Assembly: GCA_900239685.1 (NCBI GenBank)
Contig: OENT01000546.1
Span: forward strand, 36,291 to 100,290
Length of the DNA: 64,000 nucleotides
Origin: Rotaria macrura
Taxonomy: Eukaryota > Rotifera > Eurotatoria > Philodinida > Philodinidae
Direction: 5' to 3'
Shown: positions 37,830 through 50,220 of the stretch, in pieces
How the letters are laid out: every line of letters begins with the position of its first letter
Position numbering within the stretch: position 1 is the first letter of the stretch
Program-made: the position numbers and the translations under genes
The notes under the pieces: model-generated
Database searches by the model: none
The model's input: the letters and a program-made list of their open reading frames with translations, nothing else
What the model was told of the DNA's origin: nothing

Positions 37830-40800
37830 TTAGTAATTTATGCAAATAGTTGATGGACCTAGGTTACCAGCCGCTTGAACAACGTCGTTTACTCCACCGA
37901 CCGGAAATGATGAAACTGAAGCATTTGTTGCAAGAAAACCCCCACCATTACTGAAACCTGCATCTGTACCTGATCCGTAACTAATCGCTGATTGAGAACG
38001 TTGAACGCCAGCACCTACATTGAATTGTTGCACGTTTTGATATGTGTTTTGTTCTACTTGATTCGTGTTTTCAACCAAACCATAGGCTGTACGTCCAAAG
38101 CGTTGCAATAATGTTGCTTTATCTGTCTGTTGCCAGTTAGGATTGACAGTTGCATCGAGTACTTCGATTCGAACATTAGGATCAAGTTGTGCAGCGCTAA
38201 AAGCTGATGTACCAGCTGTTTCACTTGTATTAGTGTAAGACTGATCGAAAGTAGTAGTGGTAGCCGGTTGAACATTTTGATATTCTTCTTGAACAATTGT
38301 ATAATTTGTTGTTCCTGATCCTTGATAACTATTCAATACTTCTTGAATTGAACCAGTAGCATATTGATGTTCTTGTTGTGTTGGCATGTAGCCATAGCTA
38401 ACACCACCAGCGCATTCAGCGACACGACCGCCATAAGCTACCGGTACGTTCTCACGATAGACATATTCTTCTCTAATTGTTCTAGGAGCCGATTGTTGGG
38501 CGAAAGTTGTGGCACCACGAATTGGCACAGGAATAGGTCGTTCACGATCAATGATAATTGGTCGTTGTGTTACTGGTACTGGACGATCGACAAGTACAGG
38601 TCGAGCTACGTGTATGACTTGAGGACGTACAATTACACCTATGAATACACAATGAATTCCTATTTCTATTCATATGTCACAATTATCGACAACTTACGTT
38701 CCCGTGGAACAAAGACAGGTTTAATAACAGGAACGTAAACGTTACGTGGAACATAGACCACTTGAGGTGCTGCAGGTCCCGGTTGAGGTACTGGATAGTG
38801 AGGACCAACATTGGGTACGTGGGAGTTCGATGATGATGATGATCCATCAGCTAGGATTAAAATAAAAAAAGAAGACAATAATAATAAAACTCGATTTCGA
38901 TGCGTGTCATTTTACATGGTCGTGGCATATAGAAGACCGGTTGAATAGGCTGTACGATGACTCGAACTTCCCCACTACCACTCTCTTTATGCCCCTCGTG
39001 AGAATGATGTGTTTGACTACCACTGTCATGTCCAAACCATTGTGCTTTACCACCTCCAACTTGAGTTACAATTCGTCTACAAACCATTGTGGAAGAGAAA
39101 GAAAAAACAACAGTCAACCTATTTCATGATATAAAACCGAAAAGAAACAAATTACTCGATAGCTATGAGAACTTCACTTCGAAATCGTTCGAATTCTAAT
39201 GATGAAAGACCTTTTGGACTTCGTGAACGTGATTTTGAGTGCGATCTTGAACGACTATGCGAATGCGATTTTTCAGCCTTGAAAAACGATAAAATTTCAT
39301 TTTGTGTTTCCTATTGTTAATTATGACTTCTTACATGAGCTCGTTTTTGCCAAACTTCGATGATTGTTGTTTGACTTGAACCAAACTCCTCTGCTCCATC
39401 ACTACAATGAGAAACAGCATGGAGAGTAGAGCTCTAGTGTGAAAAGGATACACTTGATGGTTTACTCTGTGGCTTCATAGCTAAAAAGACCACCTCCAGA
39501 ACCGCCACCAGAACCACTGCCAGAACCACCTCCAAAACCGCCACCATAACCACTGCCAGAACCACCGCCAGAACCACTTCCAAAACCGCCACCATAACCA
39601 CTGCCAGAACCACCTCCAAAACCGCCACCATAACCACTGCCAGAACCACCGCCAGAACCACTTCCAAAACCGCCACCATAACCACTGCCAGAACCACCGC
39701 CAGAACCACTTCCAAAACCGCCGCCATAACCACCTCCAGAACTTGATTCAACAATATAATCAGCGACAAGTTGGCCGCTAGCTGGTATAGGAAAGCTTGA
39801 TGATAAACCTGAAAATCCTCCTCCATATGATCCTATTAATAAATATAGAATCAAGATACATGAATAAAAAAGAATCATATAAATTCAAAATTGAAATACT
39901 AACCATCACTACCATAAGAACTACTACCAGCTTGTCCGACGAATCCAGACGTGTATGAATGACACGGTCCACAGGTACCAGTTGACACTGGAACTTTTAT
40001 CCAGCCTGGTGGGCAAGGATTTACATAAGTATTTGTTGGTACTGATGGAACTGGCATTGGAGCTGGGACTGGGGCTGGTGGTAGTGGTAAGTGTGGGCGT
40101 CGACCGCGAGATCGTGAATGACAATTTTTTTCCACTTGTATCATACCTTTATATTCATATCCAGGTGGGGGAGCTTGTTTATGAGGGCTATCAGGACCAC
40201 GTTCGATAAAGATTAAATCTTCATTTATTTGGCCGTGACCACCAGATGCTGAAAATGTATGATTCACAATGTCGTACTAATCATGCATTCTTTCCTAGCA
40301 AAAAATACTAACAATGATGATGATGGTGGTGACGATGGTGTCGACTATGAGATGCGTGTCTGCTTTCGGGTTCAGCTCCAACTGGTGAAACTGACGGACG
40401 AACGTGCTGCCCTTCAGAATTCAATCCACTAGGCGAGGATCGTCCTACTAGTGATCTAGGAATTCAAAACAATCCGTATGCATGGATGTAAAAAAACATT
40501 TCTGACTTCTTTCAATATCAAACTTACTCAGGAACTACTTCGTTTACAGCAGCATCAGTTCCGTCTCGTCCATCACGGCGAGCATGATGACGGCGATGAT
40601 GACGACGTTTACCATGATGTTTCTCATTAAATCCCTGATCAATGCCACCACCAAATGGTACACCGAAACCTGCACCCAATTGTACACCTCCAGCTAAAAA
40701 TAAATGATTGTTAATGTCCTTTCGTTAATTTCTGTTTACAATCAAGTTCTTACTTGGTTGAAATGGATATTGAACCTGATCTACTTTATGAATCGATTCA

Positions 40801-40952
40801 TCGCGGCTTAATGGGGATGCATCGATGATTCCATGTTTGTTTTTATGGTGACGACGATGGCGACGATGGTGCTCATGACCGGGTGCTTGAGCTCCATATA
40901 TATTTGAAAACGGAGCTGCTCCACCACTGGTAAAGCGCGGATCAATCATCAT
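37830..40952 (-). CDS. Ten-exon His/Gly/Val-Pro-rich repetitive protein
   Basis: The exons are 40952..40754, 40693..40528, 40455..40313, 40248..39904, 39832..39466, 39401..39335, 39277..39156, 39076..38916, 38850..38698 and 38638..37830. All nine joins are in phase, giving 843 residues. In order: His/Arg-rich segments (HEHHRRHRRHH, RHHRHHHHH); a Pro-rich stretch with CPPGWIKVP and CGPC; a Gly/Ser/Tyr repeat region (GGGYGGGFGSGSGGG); an RS-like piece (SHSRSRSHSKSRSRS); a Val-Pro-charged repeat region of about 65 residues (VYVPRNVYVPVIKPVFVP, RPVLVDRPVPV); and a Tyr/Gln-rich C-terminus ending in CINY. There is no signal peptide, so it is probably intracellular. The Val-Pro region resembles the repeats of alveolin-type cytoskeletal proteins, and the Gly loops resemble keratins and loricrin. 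I infer a structural or cortical protein; no family is firmly recognised. Confidence 0.75.
39485..39745 (-). repeat. Coding minisatellite, 48/36-bp units
   Basis: Tandem units of 48 bp (one shortened to 36 bp) encode the Gly/Ser/Tyr loops in exon 5 of the ten-exon gene. Copies are nearly identical, so unit number is likely to vary by slippage or unequal exchange and may be misassembled. Confidence 0.8.
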
Positions 40953-41334
40953 GAGTAAGCAAGAATAAAATCAAGTTAAGCAGAAGATCAGGTCAATAGA
41001 AAATCTGAAATAAGTGAAACAAGTGTTATCTCACACATATTCTTGTTTCTTGGTATTCATTTGATAATGAATATTTTTTTCGTCACGTAGTGGATACGTC
41101 TTTAAAGGCAATATCCACGGTCATAATTTTAGAGGGTGCTTATTTGTTATATCCTACGTCAATAGAAAGTACTTGCGTCAATTAAAATCGATATACTGTC
41201 ATTATATGATACAAATTTTATCATCGGAAGTGTCTCCCGTAGCTGATGAAAAACTCTAGTGGTGTTCATGCCTAACTAGCAAATCAACTTCCGACACTTC
41301 AGTTAAACATTTACAGATGGATAAACACATAAGT

Positions 41335-41366
<32 letters not shown>

Positions 41367-44300
41367 ATATGTGGGTGTATGTGTGTGTGTGTGTGTGTAT
41401 GCACAGACTGATTATAACAGGTGAAATATCGTTTCACGAACGAATCATTATTAACGCGCAAGGATGACAATCATAGTTCTTAATAATAAAGAATGGATAC
41501 ATACACAAAGGTATGTGTATTCAGACTAGAAAGATGAATAAATATACGAATGCAGCAAAAAAAAGAAGCGAGGAGGGGGAGGGGACAACTACTACCCATA
41601 TTTTGCATTTTATTTCAAGCGTATCGCTTTCAGTGTAAAGAGTATATGGAAAGGATAGAGAAAAGGAAAAAGAAAGACAAATAAAATCACAATAAATAGA
41701 GTACGCAATAAATAGGTTTATAGTATGATCGCACATAGATAAGACTAACGCAAAGCAGTGTATTCATGATGTGTATACAGTTTAAAATCTCCTAAGAGTT
41801 TTCGCTCTATAAATCTGAATTCCTTCTAAGCCTATATTTGTTAGAGTCATAATAGTCGAAGAAATAGTTTATGCTCATTATTAATAATATGGTGTTTCAC
41901 CGTCGATAAAAAGATGAGAATAAAAAATTATGATTACTTGACGTGGTCGATACGGCTGTTATTATCACCGATCATTGCACACACGGTACACATATCACTA
42001 TTATCATGAGGGAATAACAAAAAAATAAAAAAATAAATCTAAAAAGGCTATTTGTATCTGGCAAGGTCTTGGAGAAAAAAATATAATCATTATCATTAGT
42101 GGAATCAACTCGAAAAACATACGTATTCATGTACTAGAACGATGAAAATTTAGCACACGGATATCTAAGAACAAGATGCGCATATTATTAAAATCAAACG
42201 CCTTCGACAAATGTTTTTAGTAAGATTAGCAAAATCCAGTTGGTCATACTCATAGATTTGATCTGCACATGCCATATAATAATGATACATAGTAGTCTTA
42301 GCTCAGGAGAAAAGATAACTGAAGTTGATGATATGATAATCGTTCTGTTCAGAGATGTGATAATATAGATAAGGCTACGGATAAATTGGATGCTATCAAT
42401 ATTTCTATGCCTCGGATCTAAGTCTCACTGACATCGGCAAGTTGCTAATATAGAAAACTAGTAAGTGATAAGAACTAACTTACGATTGATAAGCGTTTAT
42501 TATAACGGATCTGCTAGTGTATTTACCTATTTATAGATGTAATAGGAGCACTCACTATTTGTTTTATTATGGTATGTTATACTTGGTTCATCTTCATATT
42601 TAAGCTGTCTTGGCTAAATCATAAGAATAAATTTTTTCTTTTTCGTTTTTTGTATTTGTGTACGAGTAAGATGCGATGAAGCATAACCAGCCCTAACCTT
42701 GTATATACTTTTCTTTTTTTTCTGGATTTTTTTCAACGAACGCCAACCAGAATATAGGGTTAGAAGTAAAAAGAAACATGCGACAAAGCCAATATATTTT
42801 GTGGTTGTGTGGTAATATGAAAGCCAATGAATAATACCAGACTAAGTCATTAGATTATACAGCTATTCGAGCTACGAAAGATACATATATATATATGTGC
42901 GTAAGAAAAATCAGGTTCATAACAGAATCAAACAAATTATGAATAATACCTTCATTAATGTATTTTGTCATTTAACCAAATACGCAAGAAAACCCTTGTA
43001 TAAACAAATACCCACTAGTTATAATCATAAACAAAGAATATTTATTGTTTGATAATCAACCATTCAGTAAAAAAAATCGAAAAAATTGTTAACGATGACA
43101 GGGTTTTTCATAGATATTTTACTCAAAATAACATTGTCTAATGGTTGCTTTTCTTTGTGATTGTGATGCGTGGACGAATATCTAAGTCGTAAACAAGTCG
43201 ACCCGTGTTTAATCAAATATATTGTTTTGTTGTTATGATACAAACGAATTTCATAAATATATTCGATTTGATATTTTTCTACGATTAAAAGTACTTTTTG
43301 AGTCATTAAATATACTGAAAACAGACGTTTCAAAATGAAAACAGAATAACTGATGTAAAGCTTTGTTTTAGCAAGAAACGAATGCGCATATCATTATTTT
43401 AACTTTATTTTTCCAGCAAATCAAATCATCGAAAACAACTATTTTGTCATACGTTATACAAAAACAACTAGATGATTATCGTCATTAATCATACGTTGAT
43501 GCATCGTTAAAATCAAATTGTTATTTACATTGCCTGCATTTTTATTTTTAACGTGACTTTAATAATAATTTTTGATCGGTTACAATCATGCAAAAACATT
43601 CAATATCAACTGTTAAATTTGATCACTTTAGAAAACATTTCAGTAAAATTAATTGTAGAAAAGGTTTGCAAATAATAGAATGAGAAAGAGAAATGTATTA
43701 ATCCTATAGCTTAAACACGATTTTCATCAACTATTTCCCATGCGACTCGATAATTATCAACGTAATCGAAAACGATTCAATTGATAAAAATTGTATGCGT
43801 CATTCAAACTCGTTCGAAACTTCTTGTATTGTCGTTTCAAATTGTTCTGTTACCTTTTCTATTGTTCACAGATCTTGCCTTAAATATAAAATCATGGGTT
43901 TACTCATCATTAACAGCAATCAATTGACGTAAATCTCGAACATTATTAGCTATCATTGAATACATTGGAATCTAAATTAGTATGATAAAATAATTTTCTT
44001 TAGGTTCTGGATGTGCTTACTATGTCACTCAGCAACGACGAAAAATTCAGTACGACTAAGCTAAAGTGGCATCACGTTGGTGTATGCTTTCTTCATTAGG
44101 ATTACAAATAATAATCAATACACAATTAAGCATATATCAATCAGTTTTTTTATTTCAGCCGTGAAAACCATCAGATTTGAGATAAGAGACATCGATTATT
44201 AATATCACATCACATTTTTTCATTCCAAATAAATTGAATGCGCAGAACACACAAAAACATCACTTGAAACGTACGTATTCAAACATTTTTATCACTGGTA

Positions 44301-45462
44301 TTTCGTTATTAATAGTACTTTAAAAACTACTTTAGAGCTCTTTGCTTAAATTGGTCTGGGAAGTTGACCGTTGAGTACACTCTTTAGTACTAGCAACAAA
44401 ATGTATTCAAAAAAACTATCACTGGAAAAGCTTACGATCAAGTTGCTGCAATCAAAAATGAGACGCTGAATAATTCAATACACAGACTGTCATTTATACT
44501 ACTAAATCTGGTGGTTTTTTAATTTTTATATTTTCGATTGTTTTTTTGCATCATTTCGTATAAAATGAGATTTCATCGAATGTTTTCTAACAAAGAAAAG
44601 AAATTTCAGATGAATAATTGACGTATGATTTCAGAAAATTGACAACATATTACCGAAATATTTATTCAAGATTTAAAAAAATAATAATGAATACTTTTTT
44701 GAAAAACTCAAGAACGAAATGGAAAAACAATTGGAGTCAAAAGTTGATTGACTTTCATTTCAGCGATTCAATCAACTAATTACCTATACAAGCTGTTCAG
44801 TATAAGTATCAGTTTTTTGGACAGCGTGTTTTGTAGTCGGGATTCATAAATTTTCATAAGATTAATCCATAGATATGTTGTCCACTACCGATTTAAGCCA
44901 GAAGCAGTTCCATGATCCACTTAACTATCTGTATCATGCTAGAGTGGATCTTTGATGGTGAAATATTCTAAAATGGCTTTAGTGAAGTTTTCAATTTTGA
45001 TGCATGTCATTGTACTAATAATATCAAACCATTTCTGTATTGCTATTAGACACCATCTATTGGTGCAGCATAAAAGTTTGTCCTTCTGATGAATAATTTT
45101 TCGAACTTGAAATTTCTATTGAATGATATACGAAGAATCTCTATCATTCATGAATAGAGACAGCTATTGATCTGCGTCTTGCCTATATCAATACAGAGTA
45201 ACCATTCCGATCAGATGAATTCATTGTAACCCTTAAAATATAGGAGACAATTTTTAGAAATCGATATTGAAGTATTCCGATGCGTACTCATTTGATTGAC
45301 AAATGGGAAAACAAATCGATTTCTATACATCTGAATCTCTTTTATGTTGTTCTTTTCTGTGGGTAGAAATAGCAAATTTTTAACCGGTTTTATTTTCGCA
45401 TTACATATGTTTATTCAATACTATCGAATATAGGAACAATACGTGTTTTTCAATGTTTTAAG
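40953..45462. other. Gene-free stretch before the transposon cluster
   Basis: About 4.5 kb with no gene that can be supported on either strand. A TA run at about 41335-41360 is followed by a TG/GT run at about 41380-41400, upstream of the ten-exon gene. The frame at 43064-43333 has no coding character. Confidence 0.55.
41335..41400. repeat. Compound TA/GT microsatellite
   Basis: About twelve TA units, a short spacer, then about eight GT units. Confidence 0.85.
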
Positions 45463-46504
45463 GGTGACTGCTCACTTCGTCGCACGACACTTCGTCGCGT
45501 TCACTTCGTCGCAATGATAACTACTTGCGATAAATTCATCGTATTTAAACGAAAACATAAACTTAATTGGATTAAGTCATTCTGTTTAGTATATTACACA
45601 ATTAATTACATTAATTCATACTCTGCCATGTAATTATTAGAGTAACATAATGGGTAGAAAATGCAGCAAGATTAGAAAATAAGTTTGTTTTATTGATACT
45701 TTTTGAAAAATTATTTTGTTAAAGTTCAACTAATCTAATATTAAATAAAGCTAAAGTTTTTCAAGAAAAAGATTTCTGAGCAAATTTAGAACTTAGGAAA
45801 ACTAGGACTAATTAAGATGAAACTCTCTCTCGTTTGAAATTCATCATTCACTCAATATCTCTGAACTGTTGGTGATTAGAAAATATATGGATTAGTAAAT
45901 TAATTTAAAAAAATTTTCGTTTTGGTTTCAAGTTTTCATGCTGTGACTATAAATAAAAAATAATCGTCATACATTCTGGAATGTTATTGTTTAATGTCAT
46001 TTTATTATGTATAGGTGGCGTCTTTGAATTTAGTAGATTTTTAAATTAAAGAAAAAATTCTTTCAACCAAGCTAACTTCGTTTATATTGAAAAAGTTAAG
46101 TTTAAATAAATTTTATAAATTCATGTCGACAAATTTTATGCAAAAAACTTATTTTACTTGAGTTTTACTACGTTCAACATAGCTACAAGTTAAGCATTCT
46201 TTTTTAAAAGCATATACGAAACTTAAAAACTAGAGTATCTTGTTTTAAGTTCCTATTCCATCTTTTGTTAGTATCAATTTAAAATTCACGAGCAGACATT
46301 GGATAGATCTATTTTTCTTTTTTTTCAAATTTAGATTATTGAGCAATCAGATAAAGATAAAATTGTACAAGTGGGGAAATTAAATAGCAGACCAATCTAA
46401 ATTTCCGTAATTCAATTAATTAGTTCTTTCGTTTATGTACGATAAATTATCGTGAAGAATTATCATTGCGACGAAACGTACTGCGACGAAGTGTACTAGC
46501 ACCG
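45463..46504. mobile_element. 1.04-kb TIR element with TTCGTCGC subrepeats
   Basis: The left end reads GGTGACTGCTCACTTCGTCG and the right end, on the other strand, reads GGTGCTAGTACACTTCGTCG. Similarity continues through a CTTCGTCGCAATGATAA block on both sides for about 60-75 bp. The left end has three copies of a TTCGTCGC motif and the right end two. An exact direct repeat, GTTTTAAG, flanks the element (45455-45462 and 46505-46512; the next G also matches). This is an 8- or 9-bp target duplication. The interior is A+T-rich with no transposase frame, so it is non-autonomous. Superfamily is not settled (hAT, Merlin or MULE-like would fit the duplication length). Confidence 0.85.
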
Positions 46505-46655
46505 TTTTAAGGTAGCATTAAGTGGTTATACAGCGGACGTAACAAGAAGAAGACTAATAATAGTGTAAACAGTTACCATTAAAATAAACAGATTTCATGA
46601 GTTGAAAATTAGGCATAAGCGCTATGGTTGACATAATCACAGTATCGAAATTTAT

Positions 46656-47041
46656 TCATCCGTAAGCCAAATGAATGGTATTTGGTGAATCAAATTTATC
46701 TTTTATACCAATAATGATATAGGATAGGATTTCTAAGAATTTCGATTTAACAGCTATCATTTTTTGACAATACCATGTGAAACGCAGGCAGAGATCATAG
46801 ATTATCAGATGTTTTCTGTTCGAAAAACTACTCATAGAACGAGAAAAGTTCCATAGCAAGTCGAAACCAGTACATGGAAATGAGTGTTTTGTTGCAGCTT
46901 TGATAGCTTCGAGTGCACACAACAGATTGGCAATGGTTAAAGGTGTATTAGAGAATGATCTAAATATTTCTGCAACAATCAGTACATACCGCCAAAGTCT
47001 AGATCATAGTCGACGTAATCATGTTGTTGAGCAGGAATCAT
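46656..47041 (-). CDS. Doubtful two-exon small gene or pseudogene
   Basis: The exons would be 47041..46990 (MIPAQQHDYVDYDLDFG) and 46969..46656, giving 121 residues. The second exon reads like real protein (LTIANLLCALEAIKAATKH, RKHLIIYDLCLRFTWYC) and is probably alpha-helical. The only phase-correct join removes just 20 nt (46989..46970), which has a GTATGT start and a TTGCAG end but is shorter than any intron I would expect an animal spliceosome to process. Either an intron has shrunk by deletion, or this is a decayed copy lying between transposons. I recognise no family. It sits between two transposon insertions. Confidence 0.35.
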
Positions 47042-47394
47042 TAAAAAAAAAGTAATCTCCTAGTATACAATTTAACTCAAAACTATAATATGATCACTAA
47101 TTGACGCTGAAACACTGAGTAAGATGACAGCTATTGAAATGATACGACTGAAAATGAGTTCAACGTATTTCAGCAACAAGTTGACTTCTAAAGATCAATA
47201 AAAATATTTTGCGAAAATCTAATCTTTTTTTCATTTTCATGAAATTATCATTTGCAAACGACTCTCGTTAAAAGTTCGACATTAATCAGTCATGTAGGAG
47301 TATTTAATAAAAGAAAAAATAACTGTCAAACGAAACTAAAAGTGTCATCGACGTCTATATCTCTAATTCATCGAAACTGATGAAAGAATAATAT

Positions 47395-48525
47395 GGGTTA
47401 CATGAATTTCGGCCCACGGAATTTCCAGGTCGCTCTGAAAGTGACCTCATGGTCCTAAAACAATAATTTTATGTTTTTAATTAATTGCTAATTATCATAG
47501 TACTGAGCAGGATGACGCAGTACCTCAGAGAATGAGTTTAGATCATACTATAGCTACATTGTCTTGCTCAGTTCATTGCATTTGGAGCAATGGCATTCTA
47601 TGTAAGTAGGTGAGAATGTAATATGAATTTCGTAATTGATAAGTTTTAGTTCGGATTATCCACTATTCAAATTATGGCTTGCTGACTGAAAATAACTACT
47701 TGGAAGTCCGCAATATCAGGGATGGAAGAGCATTAATATCATCTTGCACTTGATAAAATGAGGGATACCTTTCCATGAAACTGTTTTCAGTGTTTTAGAA
47801 TTACGTTCTAAGACATTTCTCAGCAGTTCAACTTTCTATTTGCTAGACGCATCTCATACACTTTTTTCTGCAACAACATCTTTTCAAGCATTAGTATTGG
47901 TACCAATAGTAACAGTAGCTGGCAATAAAGAAAAAAGAAAATGTCTTATTTATTCGCTAAGGGCTACTCCATATGGAACGAATTAAATGTAGTAGAATAA
48001 GCGAAACAACAAAATAAAATTTATATTTTGTCGTTATAAAATTTTGACATACTTTTGTCGTTTATTTTAACTTTCTTCTTTTGAACCTACTACTTTTCCA
48101 TAGGTTTTTGTTTTATTTTGAATAAAAGAAAATGATCTTGCTAGGAAAAATTGAACACATACGTAATTAAAAATTAAAAAAATTCGAAGTATTACCAACG
48201 TTTGAGAAGACTCAATCATAAGCTTGCAAGAGACAAAAGGAAGAACATCACTTGATTGTCCTCCTATTAAGATTGCACTTTTTTACGTTGAGATTTATTG
48301 TAAGGAAATAATAACTATCTTAAAAGACAATACCATTCATAATTGAACTTAAAACAAATAGCAAAGTCTCACGTCGTCCTGCTCAGCACTATGATATTAG
48401 AAATTAAGTAAAAACATTAAATTATTCTTTTTATGGATCATGAGATCACTGTCGGGTAGGACCGAAATTCTTCAAGAACTTTCGTCGCTGCCCGAAAATT
48501 CTGTGGGCGAAAATTCTGGTCTCCC
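47395..48525. mobile_element. 1.13-kb TIR element with long inverted repeats
   Basis: Inverted repeats of about 140-165 bp lie at 47395-47532 and 48362-48525. The outer ends are GGGTTACATGAATTTCGGCC and, on the other strand, GGGAGACCAGAATTTTCGCC. The inner ends share CTGAGCAGGAYGACG and the region around ATCATAGT. Flanks are AATAATAT (47387-47394) and AATAGTAT (48526-48533), a probable 8-bp target duplication with one change. There is no transposase frame inside. The arms have diverged, so insertion is not very recent. Confidence 0.75.
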
Positions 48526-50220
48526 AATAGTATATCAAATCTATGCTAACAGACTACACAAACACCAAGGCATATATAAGATTTAAAATCTAAAAACAAT
48601 AATCTAGTCTTTTAGTGAAATATAATGCAAATTAGTTGAGAAGTTTTGAAGCACTATCGAGGATCTCTGTCCCATAAGTAAAACTTCACGGCTTGCAACG
48701 AGTTCGAAATATTTCATCACCAAGAGTATTAATAGAGACAAGGGCAAAGGCTTATCGTCACCTGGTTTTGAATATCGCTTATGTAGTGACAGCTCTCCCA
48801 GCCTCGAGTAAAGAATTACGACAATGTTCTGAATAGAGAATGACAAAGAACTAGTAGCGAAGCTGGAAGTCTTTCGTCCACCCTTCAACAAGCTAAATTG
48901 ATTGGTCTGATCGAACCGAAATGAGAATAGTTGTGATCATAAACCTGTAGCAGATCAATTTAAAAATATTCATAATATGTTCCTCATCCTATCGAGAAAG
49001 CTTTGAAAAACTTAACAGTAGTGTTATTTACCAATTATTACATGTACATCCTAATTTCTCTGTTACTAATGCATATCATCACATGACAATCTTCTATCTT
49101 AGAGTACACATTGTAAGAATTGATTTAGTCTAAATAATTTCGTATCCAATATTCATGTAAAAAGTACAAAGACATCAGATTTGGTCAAATGTCATCTATT
49201 TAGAAAATATGTGTCAGAAGGAAGTTATCCATCAACTTGCAACTAAATCTCATCTTTTTGCTAGATGTATGTATTGATATCAGGTAAAAGAAAAGAAATC
49301 TAGTTCGTTCAAAATACTGCGTCAAAATTAGTTGATTTATATCTTTTTGAAGATTCAAAAGCAATGAGTTCAGCCCAAAATGTTATTAGAATTATTTTCT
49401 AGTCAACTACAAAATACGTGCTATCCAAACAACAAATTATTTGAATAAATCAAAAATTTACAAGAATAGGGAAAGAAGCCCAAACAGTTCATTTTACTTG
49501 TCCTACTATCATGTCCATACCTATAAGATTACTTGAGTATTGTAAACTTCAAACGAATTCTTCTGAAATTGAAGAAGCATAGAGATTGCGAATTTCGAGT
49601 CGATTTTATATTGATCGGAATTTTGTTTTCGAAAAACAAATTATAATTTGAGATTTCACCATGAAAGTTTTCATAGACGAAGACTTTTATAGACAGGTTA
49701 CCTTAGTGAAAAATTTTTATCTGATTATGAATACACACTCTGAATGTATGAGAATTTTCAAGAGGTCACGCTTGATTTTGTTCGTAAAAGTAATGTTCAA
49801 CAATAAATTGATGAATAAGTGAATTCATTTTGTTTTGGCTTTATAAGAATTAGCTTCTGAACGAGAAAATCAGTCAAGTTTCGTCAACAACAAACAGACA
49901 TCTATTCTTTTCTTGTTGTCAAAATTTACTAGTTCAAGTATTAAATATCAATTGAGAACATATAAGAACTGTATAAAATTTCTGCTTTATTTTGAATACA
50001 GTTAGCGTAGAATTTAATTTACTAAAAACATAGATGAACACCATCGGTAAGTTTTACTTATTGTTTTAATGTTCATTTTTTTTTTGAAAAACTCTGCTTG
50101 AGAATTTCTTAAATTCAAGTGAATAACGCTCACTTGTCAGTATTCTTCTATCGTTGCTTTTAACACATGTGAAATAGACGATTCATATTAGAAAATAGTA
50201 TGACAAGAATATGATGACTA
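48526..50220. other. Interval between transposons, no gene seen
   Basis: Open stretches on both strands at about 48604-48891 have no recognisable product and may be decayed transposon coding sequence. The rest is A+T-rich. Confidence 0.45.

Noticed and set aside
39434..39826. 130-codon frame of Val/Leu/Ala repeats on the minus strand
   Set aside because: It is the alternative frame of the Gly-rich minisatellite in exon 5 of the ten-exon gene.
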